Origin: JABDBL01 sp963845445
GTDB lineage: Bacteria; Cyanobacteriota; Vampirovibrionia; Obscuribacterales; Obscuribacteraceae
Assembly (NCBI GenBank): GCA_963845445.1
Contig: CAWJSE010000002.1
Coordinates: forward strand, 1,612,001 to 1,676,000
DNA length: 64,000 nucleotides
Reading direction: 5' to 3'
Shown: piece by piece, positions 9,801-18,803 of the stretch
How positions within the stretch are numbered: position 1 is the first letter of the stretch
Layout: each line of letters begins with the position of its first letter
Made by a program: the position numbers and the translations under genes
The notes under the pieces: model-generated
What the model saw: the letters and a program-made list of their open reading frames with translations, nothing else
Database searches by the model: none
Told to the model about the DNA's origin: nothing

Positions 9801-10587
9801 CTGTTTCTTTGTCTGTAACGTCTTCAACTAAAACGCGTCCATAAATACGCTCAGTCAATTTAACCATTACTTTATCGCCTTCAGCGATAGCTTGCATATA
9901 GATGCCGCGCTTGCCGTGGCAATCCAAATCGCGCACAATTACATCTTGAGCCACATCTACAAGACGTCTGGTTAAATAGCCGGAGTCAGCTGTTTTCAGC
10001 GCTGTGTCTACTAGACCCTTACGGGCTCCATAGCTAGAAATAATGTATTCAGTTACGTTCAAGCCTTCACGGAAATTAGCTTTAATTGGCAAGTCAATAA
10101 TCTGACCTTGTGAGTCAGCCATTAAACCACGCATACCTACAAGCTGACGTACCTGAGAAATATTACCCCGAGCGCCAGAGAAGGCCATCATGTATACCGG
10201 ATTCAGTCTGTCGAAATTATCAACAACTTCTTTTGTTAATTGGTCAGTTGTGGCAGACCAGGTATCAATAACCTTGTTGTAGCGTTCAACTTCAGTAATT
10301 TCCCCACGTTCATAACGTCTTTGTGCGCCTTCAATTTCTTTCTCTGCACTAGAAATTAGACCACGCTTTGCTTCTGGTATAACAAGATCGTCTATAGAAA
10401 TGGTTACACCAGCCTTAGTGGCATATTTAAAACCAAGATCTTTAAGAGAATTAGCTAACTCGGATGAGCGAGCTGTGCCATATTTTTCATAAACATGTGA
10501 AAGGAGAGTGCCAAGCTTTTTCTTGTCAACAGTTTGGTTAATGAACTCCAACTGCTCCCTTTTTTTTGTGTTACCCACCATTTCCAT
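6898..10587 (-). CDS. rpoC2: DNA-directed RNA polymerase subunit beta-prime-2 (RpoC2)
   Basis: C-terminal half of the split beta-prime subunit, 1229 residues. Visible landmarks are MAFSGARGN (about 134-142), a zinc site made by Cys223, Cys299, Cys306 and Cys309, and the trigger-loop segment GEPGTQLTMRTFHTGG (335-350). A run of about 600 residues (about 355-960) follows, made of repeated beta-rich modules with phrases such as VEPGTEIIEG and VKPLDVLAEI. This is the cyanobacterial-type insertion (SI3) in the trigger loop. Conserved sequence resumes at VQGLPRVEELLEARKPK. A GAGGAGCG ribosome binding site precedes the ATG. It lies 54 bases after rpoC1 in the same operon and ends at the hairpin at 6842. 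Confidence 0.98.
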   Translation of the reverse strand: MEMVGNTKKREQLEFINQTVDKKKLGTLLSHVYEKYGTARSSELANSLKDLGFKYATKAGVTISIDDLVIPEAKRGLISSAEKEIEGAQRRYERGEITEVERYNKVIDTWSATTDQLTKEVVDNFDRLNPVYMMAFSGARGNISQVRQLVGMRGLMADSQGQIIDLPIKANFREGLNVTEYIISSYGARKGLVDTALKTADSGYLTRRLVDVAQDVIVRDLDCHGKRGIYMQAIAEGDKVMVKLTERIYGRVLVEDVTDKETGEIVGRVGELINRELSEKITAASKRDTRIKVRSPLTCESQFGVCQKCYGWSLTNNRLVDIGEAIGIIAAQSIGEPGTQLTMRTFHTGGAVAGGASRAQLKAPAAGIVSFNIPSRSVRTNYGDVVEQTTKDGVLKISGNKEYTVPIGQGSLILIPSGTEVKTGAVMAEFDPPGAKKNLTERAAKDITADISGRVMFSGFQGDEKRDRQGNISRTANRSGIIWVLEGDVYNLPSGAHVVVKDGQDVKPLDVLAEITICTEYGGEVRFGPEIETELIKSGRKQVTKLIKGKEITIIISAVGAANAKLEASKQGYIWHVSKTKENFVLKVVNDEIVENGKIIAELIDEGQNVVHSGGEIIYDGVEVDDRRVIIKPGKVLFVPEEVHFISKDISLKIAETADKVTAGQEVVKDVFAHMDGIIEIVADNDIIHEVIIRPGELVSITDPSQVKVPEGQIVEPGTEIIEGLTFKERKMVSIFEREDAAMYVLVRPIEEFWIEPLDTKFKYKATDDKISLRAVTQLLFKDREKVRNLNGAQLTRTSLVLQMQGNLQTLKGIVEIGEELNIVVQENILLRRDQDLNVTLLSVQEGDIVEAKAPVATTQVLTKTSARVQLSKSDERRILLITAEQQIPHQIKGAVVAKENDLVRGGDPLSKSTPSSHSGQVTSVESGEIVVRKGRPYLISPGTQLQSEDGALVQRGDLLATLIFERQKTGDIVQGLPRVEELLEARKPKESAILAEKAGKAKLVAEEDITRLLITYGDGGEEEISIPAGLNIIVEDGEEITLGKALTDGPPNPHDLVRLKGLEAAQKYLVDEVQSVYRSQGVEIADKHIEVIVRQMTRKVRVEEPGETIMLPGELLDRFYIENENEKAAMSEQMEASYTPVLLGITKASLNTESFISAASFQETTRILTEAAVEGKKDWLRGLKENVIIGRLIPAGTGFQGHESLAEPEEEEEDIYPPIGEGSFNAPA

Positions 10588-10641
10588 TTGTCGCTCCTCG
10601 CTTAGATTGATTCTGATTGAAATGCTTTTTCTTTTCTCGTC

Positions 10642-12441
10642 TTAAGTAACCGAAGCCACAGCTTCTCTAACTACTTGATTGAAAATTACGCGTCCCGGTG
10701 TAGTTTCTACCATTTGACCATCATCATCACGTACCTTAATTTTTGCGTGTAAATCTACAACACCAGATTCGTAAGCAGCACGTGCATCGGCCAAATTCAC
10801 AAAACGCATTCCTGCACCCTTGCAAATTTTTGGATCATCACTACCTGGCTTTTCAATAGTTAGGTAATAAATACCCAAAACCATGTCTTGCGTTGGCGTA
10901 ATAGTCGGCTTACCAGTTGCTGGCAACAATATATTGTTAGAAGCAAGCATGAGCATATGAGCTTCTGATTGTGCCTCGACTGATAGCGGAACGTGCACAG
11001 CCATCTGGTCACCATCGAAGTCAGCATTGAATGCTGAACAAACCAACGGATGCAATTGAATGGCACGCCCTTCTACTAGTACCGGTTCAAAGGCTTGAAT
11101 ACCCAAGCGGTGTAGCGTAGGAGCTCGATTGAGTAATACCGGATGCCCTTGTATTACTTCTTCCAAAATTTCCCAAACTATGGCTGAGCCCTTTTCAATT
11201 TGCTTCTTAGCAGATTTGATATTTTGTACAATTTGACGCTCGATCAATTTGTTAATTACAAATGGCTTGAAAAGCTCAATTGCCATTTCGCGTGGCAAAC
11301 CACATTGATGTAATTTCAAAGTTGGTCCAACTACAATTACTGACCGTCCCGAATAGTCAACCCGCTTACCTAATAGATTTTGACGGAAACGACCCTGTTT
11401 ACCTTCAATAATATTAGACAATGATTTAAGTGGTCTATTATTTGGACCAACTACCACCCGTCCCCGACGACCATTATCAATTAAGGCATCTACTGCTTCT
11501 TGTAACATGCGCTTTTCGTTACGCACGATAATTTCTGGCGCACCCATTTCTAATAGGCGTGACAAACGATTATTTCTGTTGATAACCCGTCTGTATAGAT
11601 CGTTAAGGTCGGATGTAGCAAAACGTCCACCATCCAATTGCACCATTGGGCGCAAATCAGGCGGGGTTACTGGAAGATTATCAAGCACAACCCAATTAGG
11701 ATCGGTATTTGAATTTACCAGTGCTTCCACTAAGCGCAAACGTTTGATTATTTTGGCCCGCTTTTGTTGTGACCCACCAGCGTTTCCAAGCTCTGCCCGC
11801 AATTGGGTAGAAAGTTCTTTCAAGCCAGGTAGGTCTAATAAACGGCCTCTGTCCTCTTTATTGTCTGGACGCTCATAAGCTGGTTTAGCCAATTCTTGCA
11901 AAAGCTGTTTGACAGCTTCAGCACCAATGCCAACGTCAAATTGCAAATTGATATCGTCTAGCAATCTTTCATATTCTTCTTCAGATAAGAGCTGATGCTT
12001 GGACAAATCAGGCACATTGCCAGGATTTACCACAATATAAGCGTTGAAATAAACAACTTGTTCTAAGTCACGTAAAGGCAAATCGAGCAAGAGTCCGATA
12101 TAGCTAGGTATACCCTTTAAGAACCAAATATGGGTCACAGGGCAAGCCAAGCGTATGTGTCCCATGCGATGACGCCGCACTTTTGAGTCAGTTACTTCTA
12201 CACCGCAGCGTTCACAGGTAATACCACGATGTCTAACCCGCTTATATTTACCGCAATAGCATTCCCAATCTTTTGATGGTCCAAAAATGCGCTCGCAAAA
12301 TAATCCATCTTTTTCTGGCTTCAAAGTACGATAATTGATCGTCTCAGGCTTTGTTACTTCGCCATGCGACCAGCTTAAGATGCGCTCTGGCGAGGCGACA
12401 CCAATTTTTATATAGTCAAAACGATCAATACTAGTAGCCAT
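10642..12441 (-). CDS. rpoC1: DNA-directed RNA polymerase subunit beta-prime-1 / gamma (RpoC1)
   Basis: N-terminal half of the split beta-prime subunit, 599 residues, close to the cyanobacterial gamma subunit length. The zinc ribbon is formed by Cys61, Cys63, Cys76 and Cys79 (CYCGKYKRVRHRGITCERCG). The active-site motif NADFDGD that binds catalytic magnesium is near residue 470. The lid and bridge neighbours (RQNLLGKRVDYSGRSVIVVGP) are intact. A consensus AGGAGGT ribosome binding site precedes the ATG. It sits 45 bases after rpoB and 54 before rpoC2, so all three are likely cotranscribed. The split itself is the strongest taxonomic marker in the window. Confidence 0.98.
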   Translation of the reverse strand: MATSIDRFDYIKIGVASPERILSWSHGEVTKPETINYRTLKPEKDGLFCERIFGPSKDWECYCGKYKRVRHRGITCERCGVEVTDSKVRRHRMGHIRLACPVTHIWFLKGIPSYIGLLLDLPLRDLEQVVYFNAYIVVNPGNVPDLSKHQLLSEEEYERLLDDINLQFDVGIGAEAVKQLLQELAKPAYERPDNKEDRGRLLDLPGLKELSTQLRAELGNAGGSQQKRAKIIKRLRLVEALVNSNTDPNWVVLDNLPVTPPDLRPMVQLDGGRFATSDLNDLYRRVINRNNRLSRLLEMGAPEIIVRNEKRMLQEAVDALIDNGRRGRVVVGPNNRPLKSLSNIIEGKQGRFRQNLLGKRVDYSGRSVIVVGPTLKLHQCGLPREMAIELFKPFVINKLIERQIVQNIKSAKKQIEKGSAIVWEILEEVIQGHPVLLNRAPTLHRLGIQAFEPVLVEGRAIQLHPLVCSAFNADFDGDQMAVHVPLSVEAQSEAHMLMLASNNILLPATGKPTITPTQDMVLGIYYLTIEKPGSDDPKICKGAGMRFVNLADARAAYESGVVDLHAKIKVRDDDGQMVETTPGRVIFNQVVREAVASVT

Positions 12442-12486
12442 TAAGAAAGACCTCCTGCACTGTGGCCCGTTATTTATTTCTCAGTT

Positions 12487-15400
12487 CTATACTTCTTCTT
12501 CAACAGAATCCGAAATATCTCCTATTCCGCTTGGTTCTTCTTCAGTCAAGGACAAAATCTCCTCGGCCGAATCAGTTCCTGCCTCTATGTCGATTTCTAC
12601 ATCTGGCATTCCTTCAGTCTCCAGCTCAGTGCCTAAAACTGCTCTTAATCCTGAAGCAAGCTCCGGATCAATTTCTGGACGAAGATCACCTTCAATCGGT
12701 TGACCTTCTTCTGCTTCAGGATCGCTTACTGCGACAGCAGTCTGCGACAGCATCTGTTGTTTATTGGTCAATTCAGCCAATTCCGATTCCAAACCAATTT
12801 CACCAAATGGGCTCGGTCTGCGCCCACCTCGCGCTGGCACTTCTTCAACTTCGGCCATCAAGTCTACTTCAATCTCTTCACCATCTTTTGTACGTTTGGC
12901 GACAGAGAGATCTAAACCAATTGACTGCAGTTCACGCACCAGAACTTTAAACGACTCCGGAATTCCAGGACGTCGTAGGTTCTCACCTTTAACAATTGAT
13001 TCATATGCTTTGGATCTGCCATTTACGTCATCAGACTTAATGGTTAGCATTTCCTGAAGCGAATATGCCGAGCCGAATGCTTCTAATGCCCAGCACTCCA
13101 TTTCACCCAGACGTTGTCCACCGAACTGAGCTTTGCCACCCAACGGTTGCTGAGTGACAAGACTGTAAGGACCAGTAGAACGAGCGTGAATTTTGTCGTC
13201 TACCAAGTGCACTAGCTTCATCATATAGATTTTGCCAACAGTCACAGGATTATCAAAAGCGGCACCGCTACGCCCATCATGAAGAATAACTTTGCCGTCA
13301 TTGCCAACCCATTCGAAGCCCGAATCTTCTTTACCTTTTATAATTTCTTTGTGCACCAATTCGCTAGAAGCTTCTTTGGCAAACATTTCATCGAAAGGCG
13401 GTACTTCATAATGATGACCAGTAAGCATAGCCGCTAAACCGAGCAAGGTTTCAAATGTCTGACCGACATTCATACGACTTGGCACACCAAGCGGATTGAG
13501 CACGATATCTACTGGAGTACCATCCGGTAAAAATGGCATGTCTTCTGTTGGTAGAATTTTTGCCACAATACCCTTATTGCCATGACGTCCAGCCACTTTG
13601 TCGCCTACGCTAATCTTACGTTTTTGGGCAATATAGACACGCACTACTTTGTTGGCGACCGGTGGCAATTCATCACCTTTTTCACGGTCGAAGACTTTTA
13701 CATCAACTACTCGCCCACCCTCACCGTGTGGAACTCGCAATGAATTATCACGCACATCCCGAGCTTTTTCACCAAAGATTGCTCTCAGCAATTTTTCTTC
13801 TGGCGGATGCTCAGATTCACCTTTAGGCGTAATCTTGCCCACTAGAATGTCGTCTGGGTAGACGCGCGAACCAATTCGCACAATACCTTCTTCATTAAGG
13901 TGACGCAAAGATTCTTCCGATACGTTCGGCACTTCACGTGTAATTTCCTCTGGTCCTAACTTGGTAGAACGAGCGTCAATTTCCAGCTTTTCGATATGGA
14001 TTGAAGTCATCACATCATCAAATACCAAACGGCGGCTAATTAAAATAGCGTCTTCGAAGTTGTAACCTTCCCAAGGCATAAAGGCCACAAGTAAATTGCG
14101 TCCTACTGCCAATTCACCACCAGAAGTAGCGGCACCATCAGCAATGATTTGTCCTGGTACAACTGTATCACCAACATTGACAATTGGTTTTTGATTCAAA
14201 CAAGTGTCTTGGTTAGAGCGTTGGAATTTAGACAAAGTGTATTTGACTAAGCGTTTGTCCTTAGTTCGCACATGCACAGAGGTTGCGGTGACATATTCGA
14301 CTTTGCCTTCTGTATCAGCAACCACAACCATACCCGAGTCGCGAGCTGCTTGTTTTTCAATACCAGTTGTCACATAAGCGCGTTCGGTCTTGATTAATGG
14401 CACTGATTGACGTTGCATATTCGAACCCATAAGAGCTCGGTTAGCATCATCATGCTCCAAGAAAGGAATCAAGGCTGTTCCAACAGATACAATCTGAATA
14501 GGACTTACACCAACATAATCTACTTGATCCGGCGAGGTTTCAATAAATTCGGCTTTATAACGCACAGGTATGAGCGGATTTAAGAAATTGCCTTTTCTAT
14601 CTACCGGCACATCTCCTGGCGCTACTCTATATCGATCTTCTTCATCGGCTGTCAAATAATGAACGTCTTCACTAACGATTCCGTTAACTACTTTGCGATA
14701 TGGAGTTTCAATAAAACCATATGAGTTCACACGTGCATGTGTCGCCAGCGATCCAATTAAACCAGCATTCGGACCTTCTGGGGTCTCTACCGGACAAATA
14801 CGTCCGTAATGACTAGGATGAATATCACGAACAGCAAAACCAGCCCTTTCTCTAGATAGTCCACCCGGTCCTAGGGCTGACAATCGTCTTTTATGAGTTA
14901 GTTCAGCCAATGGATTGGTTTGGTCCATAAATTGCGAAAGCTGAGAGGAACCAAAGAATTCTCTGATAGCCGCTACCAATGGCTTCGTATTAAGAAGATT
15001 AGCCGGCGTCAAAGTGTCTGCATCTTGCAAAGTCATTCTTTCGCGGACAATACGTTCTAAACGAGTTAAACCTATACGGAATTGATTTTGCAATAGCTCA
15101 CCAACAGAACGTATACGCCTATTGCCTAAATGATCGATATCATCAACATGACCTTCGTCGTAGTGTAAGCTAATCAAATAATCAACCGCTGCTACGATAT
15201 CTTCTCTTGTCAATGTTCTTTGGGTTTCAGGAACAGAAAGACCAAGCTTTTTATTGAGCTTATAACGACCGACACGACCTAAGTCATAGCGCTTATCATC
15301 AAAGAAACGACTATCAATAATGCTTTGACCACCAGCGACTGACGGCGGATCGCCTGGTCGCAATTTACGATAGACTTCAATTAAACTATCTTCGCGTGAC

Positions 15401-16083
15401 TTGGTGCTGTCTTTATCAAAAGTCTTTTTAAGAAAATCGCGATGACGGAAAAGACCTTCCATTTCTGCATCTGAATAATTCAGTGCTCTCAACAAAGTGG
15501 TTACAGGCAATTTACGATTTTTGTCTATCTTGACATATATAACATCGTTAACATCGCTCTCAAATTTGAGCCATGCGCCACGATTAGGAATAAGAGTAGC
15601 TGAAAATGTACGTTTACCATTTGTATCTACTTCTCTTTTGAAATAGATACCTGGACTACGCACAATTTGACTGACAATAACTCGTTCAGCCCCATTAATA
15701 ATGAAAGTACCTCTGTCGGTCATCATTGGGATGTCACCAACATAGATTTCTTGTTCTTTTATTTCACCCATTTCGCGGTTAACCAAACGCATTTGGATGC
15801 GTAGCTTCTTAGTGTAGCTAGCGTCCATAGCCCGGGCTTCCTCTGGGGTTTTTGGCTTATTTGGTTCTGTGTGATCCTCACAGCTATAATTTGGCAGAAA
15901 ATGCAATTCTAGCCTGCCAGTATAGTCACGAATCGGACTGAAGGCTTTTAGTTCTTCAGCAAGCCCCTCTTCGATAAACCATCTAAAGGAGGCTTTCTGT
16001 ATTTCTGCCAAATCTGGCAAATTAGCAACACGAGAACCCTCAACACCAAACGTACGAATGCGCTCAGATAACTCTACAGCCAT
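12487..16083 (-). CDS. rpoB: DNA-directed RNA polymerase subunit beta
   Basis: Full-length beta subunit, 1198 residues, with the expected blocks: GTFIINGAERVIVSQIVRSPG, the rifampicin-region sequence SSQLSQFMDQTNPLAELTHKRR, HPSHYGRICPVETPEGPN, and the C-terminal block QPLGGKAQFGGQRLGEMECWALEA. The conserved part ends near residue 1090 and an acidic tail of about 100 residues follows, rich in Glu and Asp, which is unusual in length. A GAGGTAACCG sequence precedes the ATG. It is the first gene of rpoB-rpoC1-rpoC2. No rplJ or rplL lies upstream, unlike most bacteria. Confidence 0.98.
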   Translation of the reverse strand: MAVELSERIRTFGVEGSRVANLPDLAEIQKASFRWFIEEGLAEELKAFSPIRDYTGRLELHFLPNYSCEDHTEPNKPKTPEEARAMDASYTKKLRIQMRLVNREMGEIKEQEIYVGDIPMMTDRGTFIINGAERVIVSQIVRSPGIYFKREVDTNGKRTFSATLIPNRGAWLKFESDVNDVIYVKIDKNRKLPVTTLLRALNYSDAEMEGLFRHRDFLKKTFDKDSTKSREDSLIEVYRKLRPGDPPSVAGGQSIIDSRFFDDKRYDLGRVGRYKLNKKLGLSVPETQRTLTREDIVAAVDYLISLHYDEGHVDDIDHLGNRRIRSVGELLQNQFRIGLTRLERIVRERMTLQDADTLTPANLLNTKPLVAAIREFFGSSQLSQFMDQTNPLAELTHKRRLSALGPGGLSRERAGFAVRDIHPSHYGRICPVETPEGPNAGLIGSLATHARVNSYGFIETPYRKVVNGIVSEDVHYLTADEEDRYRVAPGDVPVDRKGNFLNPLIPVRYKAEFIETSPDQVDYVGVSPIQIVSVGTALIPFLEHDDANRALMGSNMQRQSVPLIKTERAYVTTGIEKQAARDSGMVVVADTEGKVEYVTATSVHVRTKDKRLVKYTLSKFQRSNQDTCLNQKPIVNVGDTVVPGQIIADGAATSGGELAVGRNLLVAFMPWEGYNFEDAILISRRLVFDDVMTSIHIEKLEIDARSTKLGPEEITREVPNVSEESLRHLNEEGIVRIGSRVYPDDILVGKITPKGESEHPPEEKLLRAIFGEKARDVRDNSLRVPHGEGGRVVDVKVFDREKGDELPPVANKVVRVYIAQKRKISVGDKVAGRHGNKGIVAKILPTEDMPFLPDGTPVDIVLNPLGVPSRMNVGQTFETLLGLAAMLTGHHYEVPPFDEMFAKEASSELVHKEIIKGKEDSGFEWVGNDGKVILHDGRSGAAFDNPVTVGKIYMMKLVHLVDDKIHARSTGPYSLVTQQPLGGKAQFGGQRLGEMECWALEAFGSAYSLQEMLTIKSDDVNGRSKAYESIVKGENLRRPGIPESFKVLVRELQSIGLDLSVAKRTKDGEEIEVDLMAEVEEVPARGGRRPSPFGEIGLESELAELTNKQQMLSQTAVAVSDPEAEEGQPIEGDLRPEIDPELASGLRAVLGTELETEGMPDVEIDIEAGTDSAEEILSLTEEEPSGIGDISDSVEEEV

Positions 16084-16684
16084 CGGTTACCTCTATTTAT
16101 TTTCCTATCTACCGTTTTAATCACTAATCAATTACAAAAAGAGTGGGGACAAAGAAGCTATAAATTCAAAGACTAAAATTCTGGAGCTTTGAATCTATAT
16201 GACCTAAAATTTTTGAAGCATGAAACACCTGTCAGCAAGAAAAGGCAAATTATCCAGCTAGCTTTCTCTATCTTGCAAGCACAAAAAGAAGACGCGTCTG
16301 GCGCGTATATAGCCCGAAGTGAAAAATATACGTATTATCTACTTGTATTGTCAATTATTGACTAAGACTTGTTGAGACACGGTAAAACACGTAAAAACAG
16401 CTATATTTAGTACAATATTGCCAAATTTTACACACAGATGTGTTTTTTATACCATAAAAATTAATTTATTGCTCCTCTTACCCGTAATCTAACCAAAATT
16501 GATTACAGAATATGACGGTTCGCCTATCTATAGTATATATAAAGAGCAGCTTAAAAAATATTTTCTGCCGCATTTAAATTTCTCCTTTACAAAGCTCTTA
16601 AATTGCTGATAATAATGTAAGATTTAGAAATTATTACTAAGCGTTAGCTACTTAAGAATTAGAAACTAGAAAGTTGGGTGTGAT
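16084..16684. other. Divergent rpoB / xer intergenic region
   Basis: 600 bases without a gene between rpoB (leftward) and the recombinase gene (rightward). It is strongly AT-rich and must hold the rpo operon promoter and long leader. A possible hairpin in the leader is formed by ATTCAAAG at 16164-16171 and CTTTGAAT at 16187-16194. I cannot place -35 and -10 boxes with confidence. Confidence 0.5.
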
Positions 16685-17713
16685 TTGAATTTACCAAGGC
16701 AAGCCTTAGTTTTCCTTGACCAATTTGCTGGTTATTTGCAGTTAGAGCGTAACTATTCCTCTAATACAATCCGCGCTTATTTGAACGATCTCAGACAATT
16801 AATTTCTGACAACGAGCAATTCGATGCCTCTCCCAGCAACTCAGTCAATGAACTAAAGACCAACGACAGTATGGACAGTCCACAAATTATATCCGAGAGT
16901 GCCAACGAACCATTGCTGGGCGTAGCTATTGGCAGTTTAAATACTCCACAGCATATAGGCCTTATGGAAGCAGAAAACCTAAAGGATTATATACGTCGGA
17001 TACAAGATCACTATGCCCGCCCAACTGTAGCTAGAAAAATATCTGCTATTCGAAGTTTCTATCGCTACTTACGTAGAGAACAGCTTATAGATGACGATCC
17101 CTCTCGTTTAGTGAAAGGACCTAAATTGGCTAGGCGCTTACCCTCTTGTCTTGAGAAGGAAGAAGTGAAAAAACTGATGCTTGTTTGTGACGACAGTCCA
17201 CTCGGGGTGCGAGACAGAACAGTCTTAGAAGTGCTTTACGCAACTGGCATGCGGGTGGGCGAGCTCTGTCGTTTATCTATACACGACTATGACCGTACCC
17301 TTATGGAAATACGCGTTTTCGGGAAAGGCGCCAAAGAAAGAGTTGTATTATTAAACGAGAGCGCTCAGCATTGGCTAAATCGCTACCTAGATGAATATTG
17401 GCAGCACTTTAGTGATAATGAGGGTGCGCAGCCAGTAAGTCCATTATTCATCAGCCGCCAGGCGAGCAGGCTATCCAGCCGTTCTGTTCATCGCATTGTG
17501 CTTAAATATGCTCGCTTAGCCAAAATAGACAAACCCATTACTCCTCACACTCTGAGGCACACTTTCGCCACTCACATGCTCGAAGGTGGTGCCGATTTGC
17601 GCGCAGTCCAGGACTTGTTAGGTCACACCACCATAAGCACCACCCAGATTTATACCCACGTAAGCGTCGAGCGTTTACGCAAAGTTTACTTAGCAAGCCA
17701 TCCTAGGGCCTAA
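16685..17713 (+). CDS. Tyrosine recombinase, XerC/XerD type
   Basis: Chromosome-dimer-type site-specific recombinase. The N-terminal core-binding domain (FAGYLQLERNYSSNTIRAYLNDL) is followed by about 60 extra residues (roughly 35-90) not usual in Xer proteins, then the catalytic domain. The catalytic set is visible: Arg in ATGMRVGEL, HTLRHTFATHML with the His-x-x-Arg pair, LLGHTTISTTQIYTH with the terminal His and the nucleophilic Tyr. Length is 342, above the usual 300 because of the insertion. It starts with TTG. Its location next to rpoB, away from the islands, suggests a housekeeping Xer rather than an island integrase. Confidence 0.92.
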   Translation: MNLPRQALVFLDQFAGYLQLERNYSSNTIRAYLNDLRQLISDNEQFDASPSNSVNELKTNDSMDSPQIISESANEPLLGVAIGSLNTPQHIGLMEAENLKDYIRRIQDHYARPTVARKISAIRSFYRYLRREQLIDDDPSRLVKGPKLARRLPSCLEKEEVKKLMLVCDDSPLGVRDRTVLEVLYATGMRVGELCRLSIHDYDRTLMEIRVFGKGAKERVVLLNESAQHWLNRYLDEYWQHFSDNEGAQPVSPLFISRQASRLSSRSVHRIVLKYARLAKIDKPITPHTLRHTFATHMLEGGADLRAVQDLLGHTTISTTQIYTHVSVERLRKVYLASHPRA

Positions 17714-17719
17714 TTATAA

Positions 17720-17752
17720 GCGCTGCTTCGGCTCGTCCCTTCGCCTCATACG
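17720..17752. repeat. 33-bp GC-rich direct repeat, copy 1
   Basis: Starts GCGCTGCTTCGGCTCGTCCC and ends CCTCATACG. It is repeated exactly at 17825-17857. Both copies sit after the recombinase stop codon, in a 200-base gap clearly richer in GC and in CTTCG-type words than its surroundings. It could be part of an intergenic repeat family. Confidence 0.75.
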
Positions 17753-17824
17753 CGCGTATCCCTAACCGCTTCGCTATCGCACGCCTCACCGGCGCACTTG
17801 CTTCGCTCAGCCATTGCATCCTGG

Positions 17825-17857
17825 GCGCTGCTTCGGCTCGTCCCTTCGCCTCATACG
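17825..17857. repeat. 33-bp GC-rich direct repeat, copy 2
   Basis: Exact second copy of 17720-17752, same orientation, start to start 105 bases apart. The spacer contains more CGCTTCGCT and TTGCTTCGCTCAG words, so the whole gap looks like a repeat array that has diverged. Confidence 0.75.
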
Positions 17858-17913
17858 TGCATAATTGGCACATATACTGCTATATTCATAGATAATAATC
17901 TAGATTCATAGAG

Positions 17914-18795
17914 GTGTGCTTGTCCAGACAAAGGCGTCCAACCAATCAACCTAAACAGGCGAAGCAAGGCTTTGCCTATAAGTTAGCTGATAATTTTTCT
18001 AGCCTGACCAGGAAATCGATGCCCTTTATTCTTCTTGCCGTTGCCGGTCTTATAGGCTATTTTGGTGCTTCTATTTATTTTCAAGGCAAAGACTTACCAG
18101 ACATAGCCACCCTCGAAAAATATGAACCAATCGAAGCTATCCAGATATTCGACCGAAACGATCACCTGGTTTGCTTAGTAGAAGGTGATGAAAACAGACA
18201 AGTAGTTCCGCTCAGTGAGATTGCTATAGTCATGCAAAGAGCCATGTTGGCAGCTGAAGATCATCACTTTTTTGAGCACCACGGTATTAATGTAAGTAGT
18301 ATGTTCCGCGCTATGGTAGCCAATATGCAAGCAGGACGCGTAGTAGAAGGCGGATCTACTATTACTCAACAATTAGTAAAAAATCTATTCTTTAACGACG
18401 CAGGCCGCACATACCACCGCAAATTGAAAGAAGCTCTGTTAGCCTTCCAGCTAGAGCAACGTTATAGCAAAGAAAAAATCTTAGAACTTTACCTCAATCA
18501 AATATATTTTGGCAGTAACGCTTACGGTATAGAAAGAGCTGCTTCGCGCTATTTTAATAAAACAGCAATGAAATTAAATCTTGCTGAAGCAGCATTTTTA
18601 GCTGGACTGGTTAAAGAACCAACTGTGTTAGGCAGTCCACATAACCGCTCTCAGGCTATAGCCAGGCAGCATGAAATCTTAGACAAAATGGTTGAATACG
18701 GCTATGTTACGCCCAGCCAAAAAACAGCCGCCATGAAAATGAAGCTTGTTTTCCGGAACGGTGCCAACCCTTTTCGCATTATCCGTACTATATAA
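17914..18795 (+). CDS. Class A penicillin-binding protein, glycosyltransferase part
   Basis: Bifunctional peptidoglycan synthase (PBP1A type), first part. It has one membrane helix (about residues 34-52), then the GT51 glycosyltransferase domain with EDHHFFEHHGIN (catalytic Glu), GGSTITQQLVKN, and the EKILELYLNQIYFG segment. A GTG at 17914 opens the frame, but the in-frame TTG at 17920 directly after GAGGTG is at least as likely a start. The frame breaks near 18775-18782. With one base restored it reads YPYYISYVLQCLHEKY into the transpeptidase part, as expected for this family. The enzyme works on the outer face of the inner membrane. Confidence 0.9.
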   Translation: MCLSRQRRPTNQPKQAKQGFAYKLADNFSSLTRKSMPFILLAVAGLIGYFGASIYFQGKDLPDIATLEKYEPIEAIQIFDRNDHLVCLVEGDENRQVVPLSEIAIVMQRAMLAAEDHHFFEHHGINVSSMFRAMVANMQAGRVVEGGSTITQQLVKNLFFNDAGRTYHRKLKEALLAFQLEQRYSKEKILELYLNQIYFGSNAYGIERAASRYFNKTAMKLNLAEAAFLAGLVKEPTVLGSPHNRSQAIARQHEILDKMVEYGYVTPSQKTAAMKMKLVFRNGANPFRIIRTI

Positions 18796-18803
18796 GCTAT
18801 GTC

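Noticed and set aside
17720..17857. CRISPR array in the repeat-bearing gap
   Set aside because: Only two repeat copies, a spacer of about 70 bases, no cas genes nearby.
17914..17919. GTG as the sole possible start of the penicillin-binding protein
   Set aside because: It lies within the GAGGTG ribosome binding site of the in-frame TTG at 17920, which is at least as likely. Kept as an alternative only.
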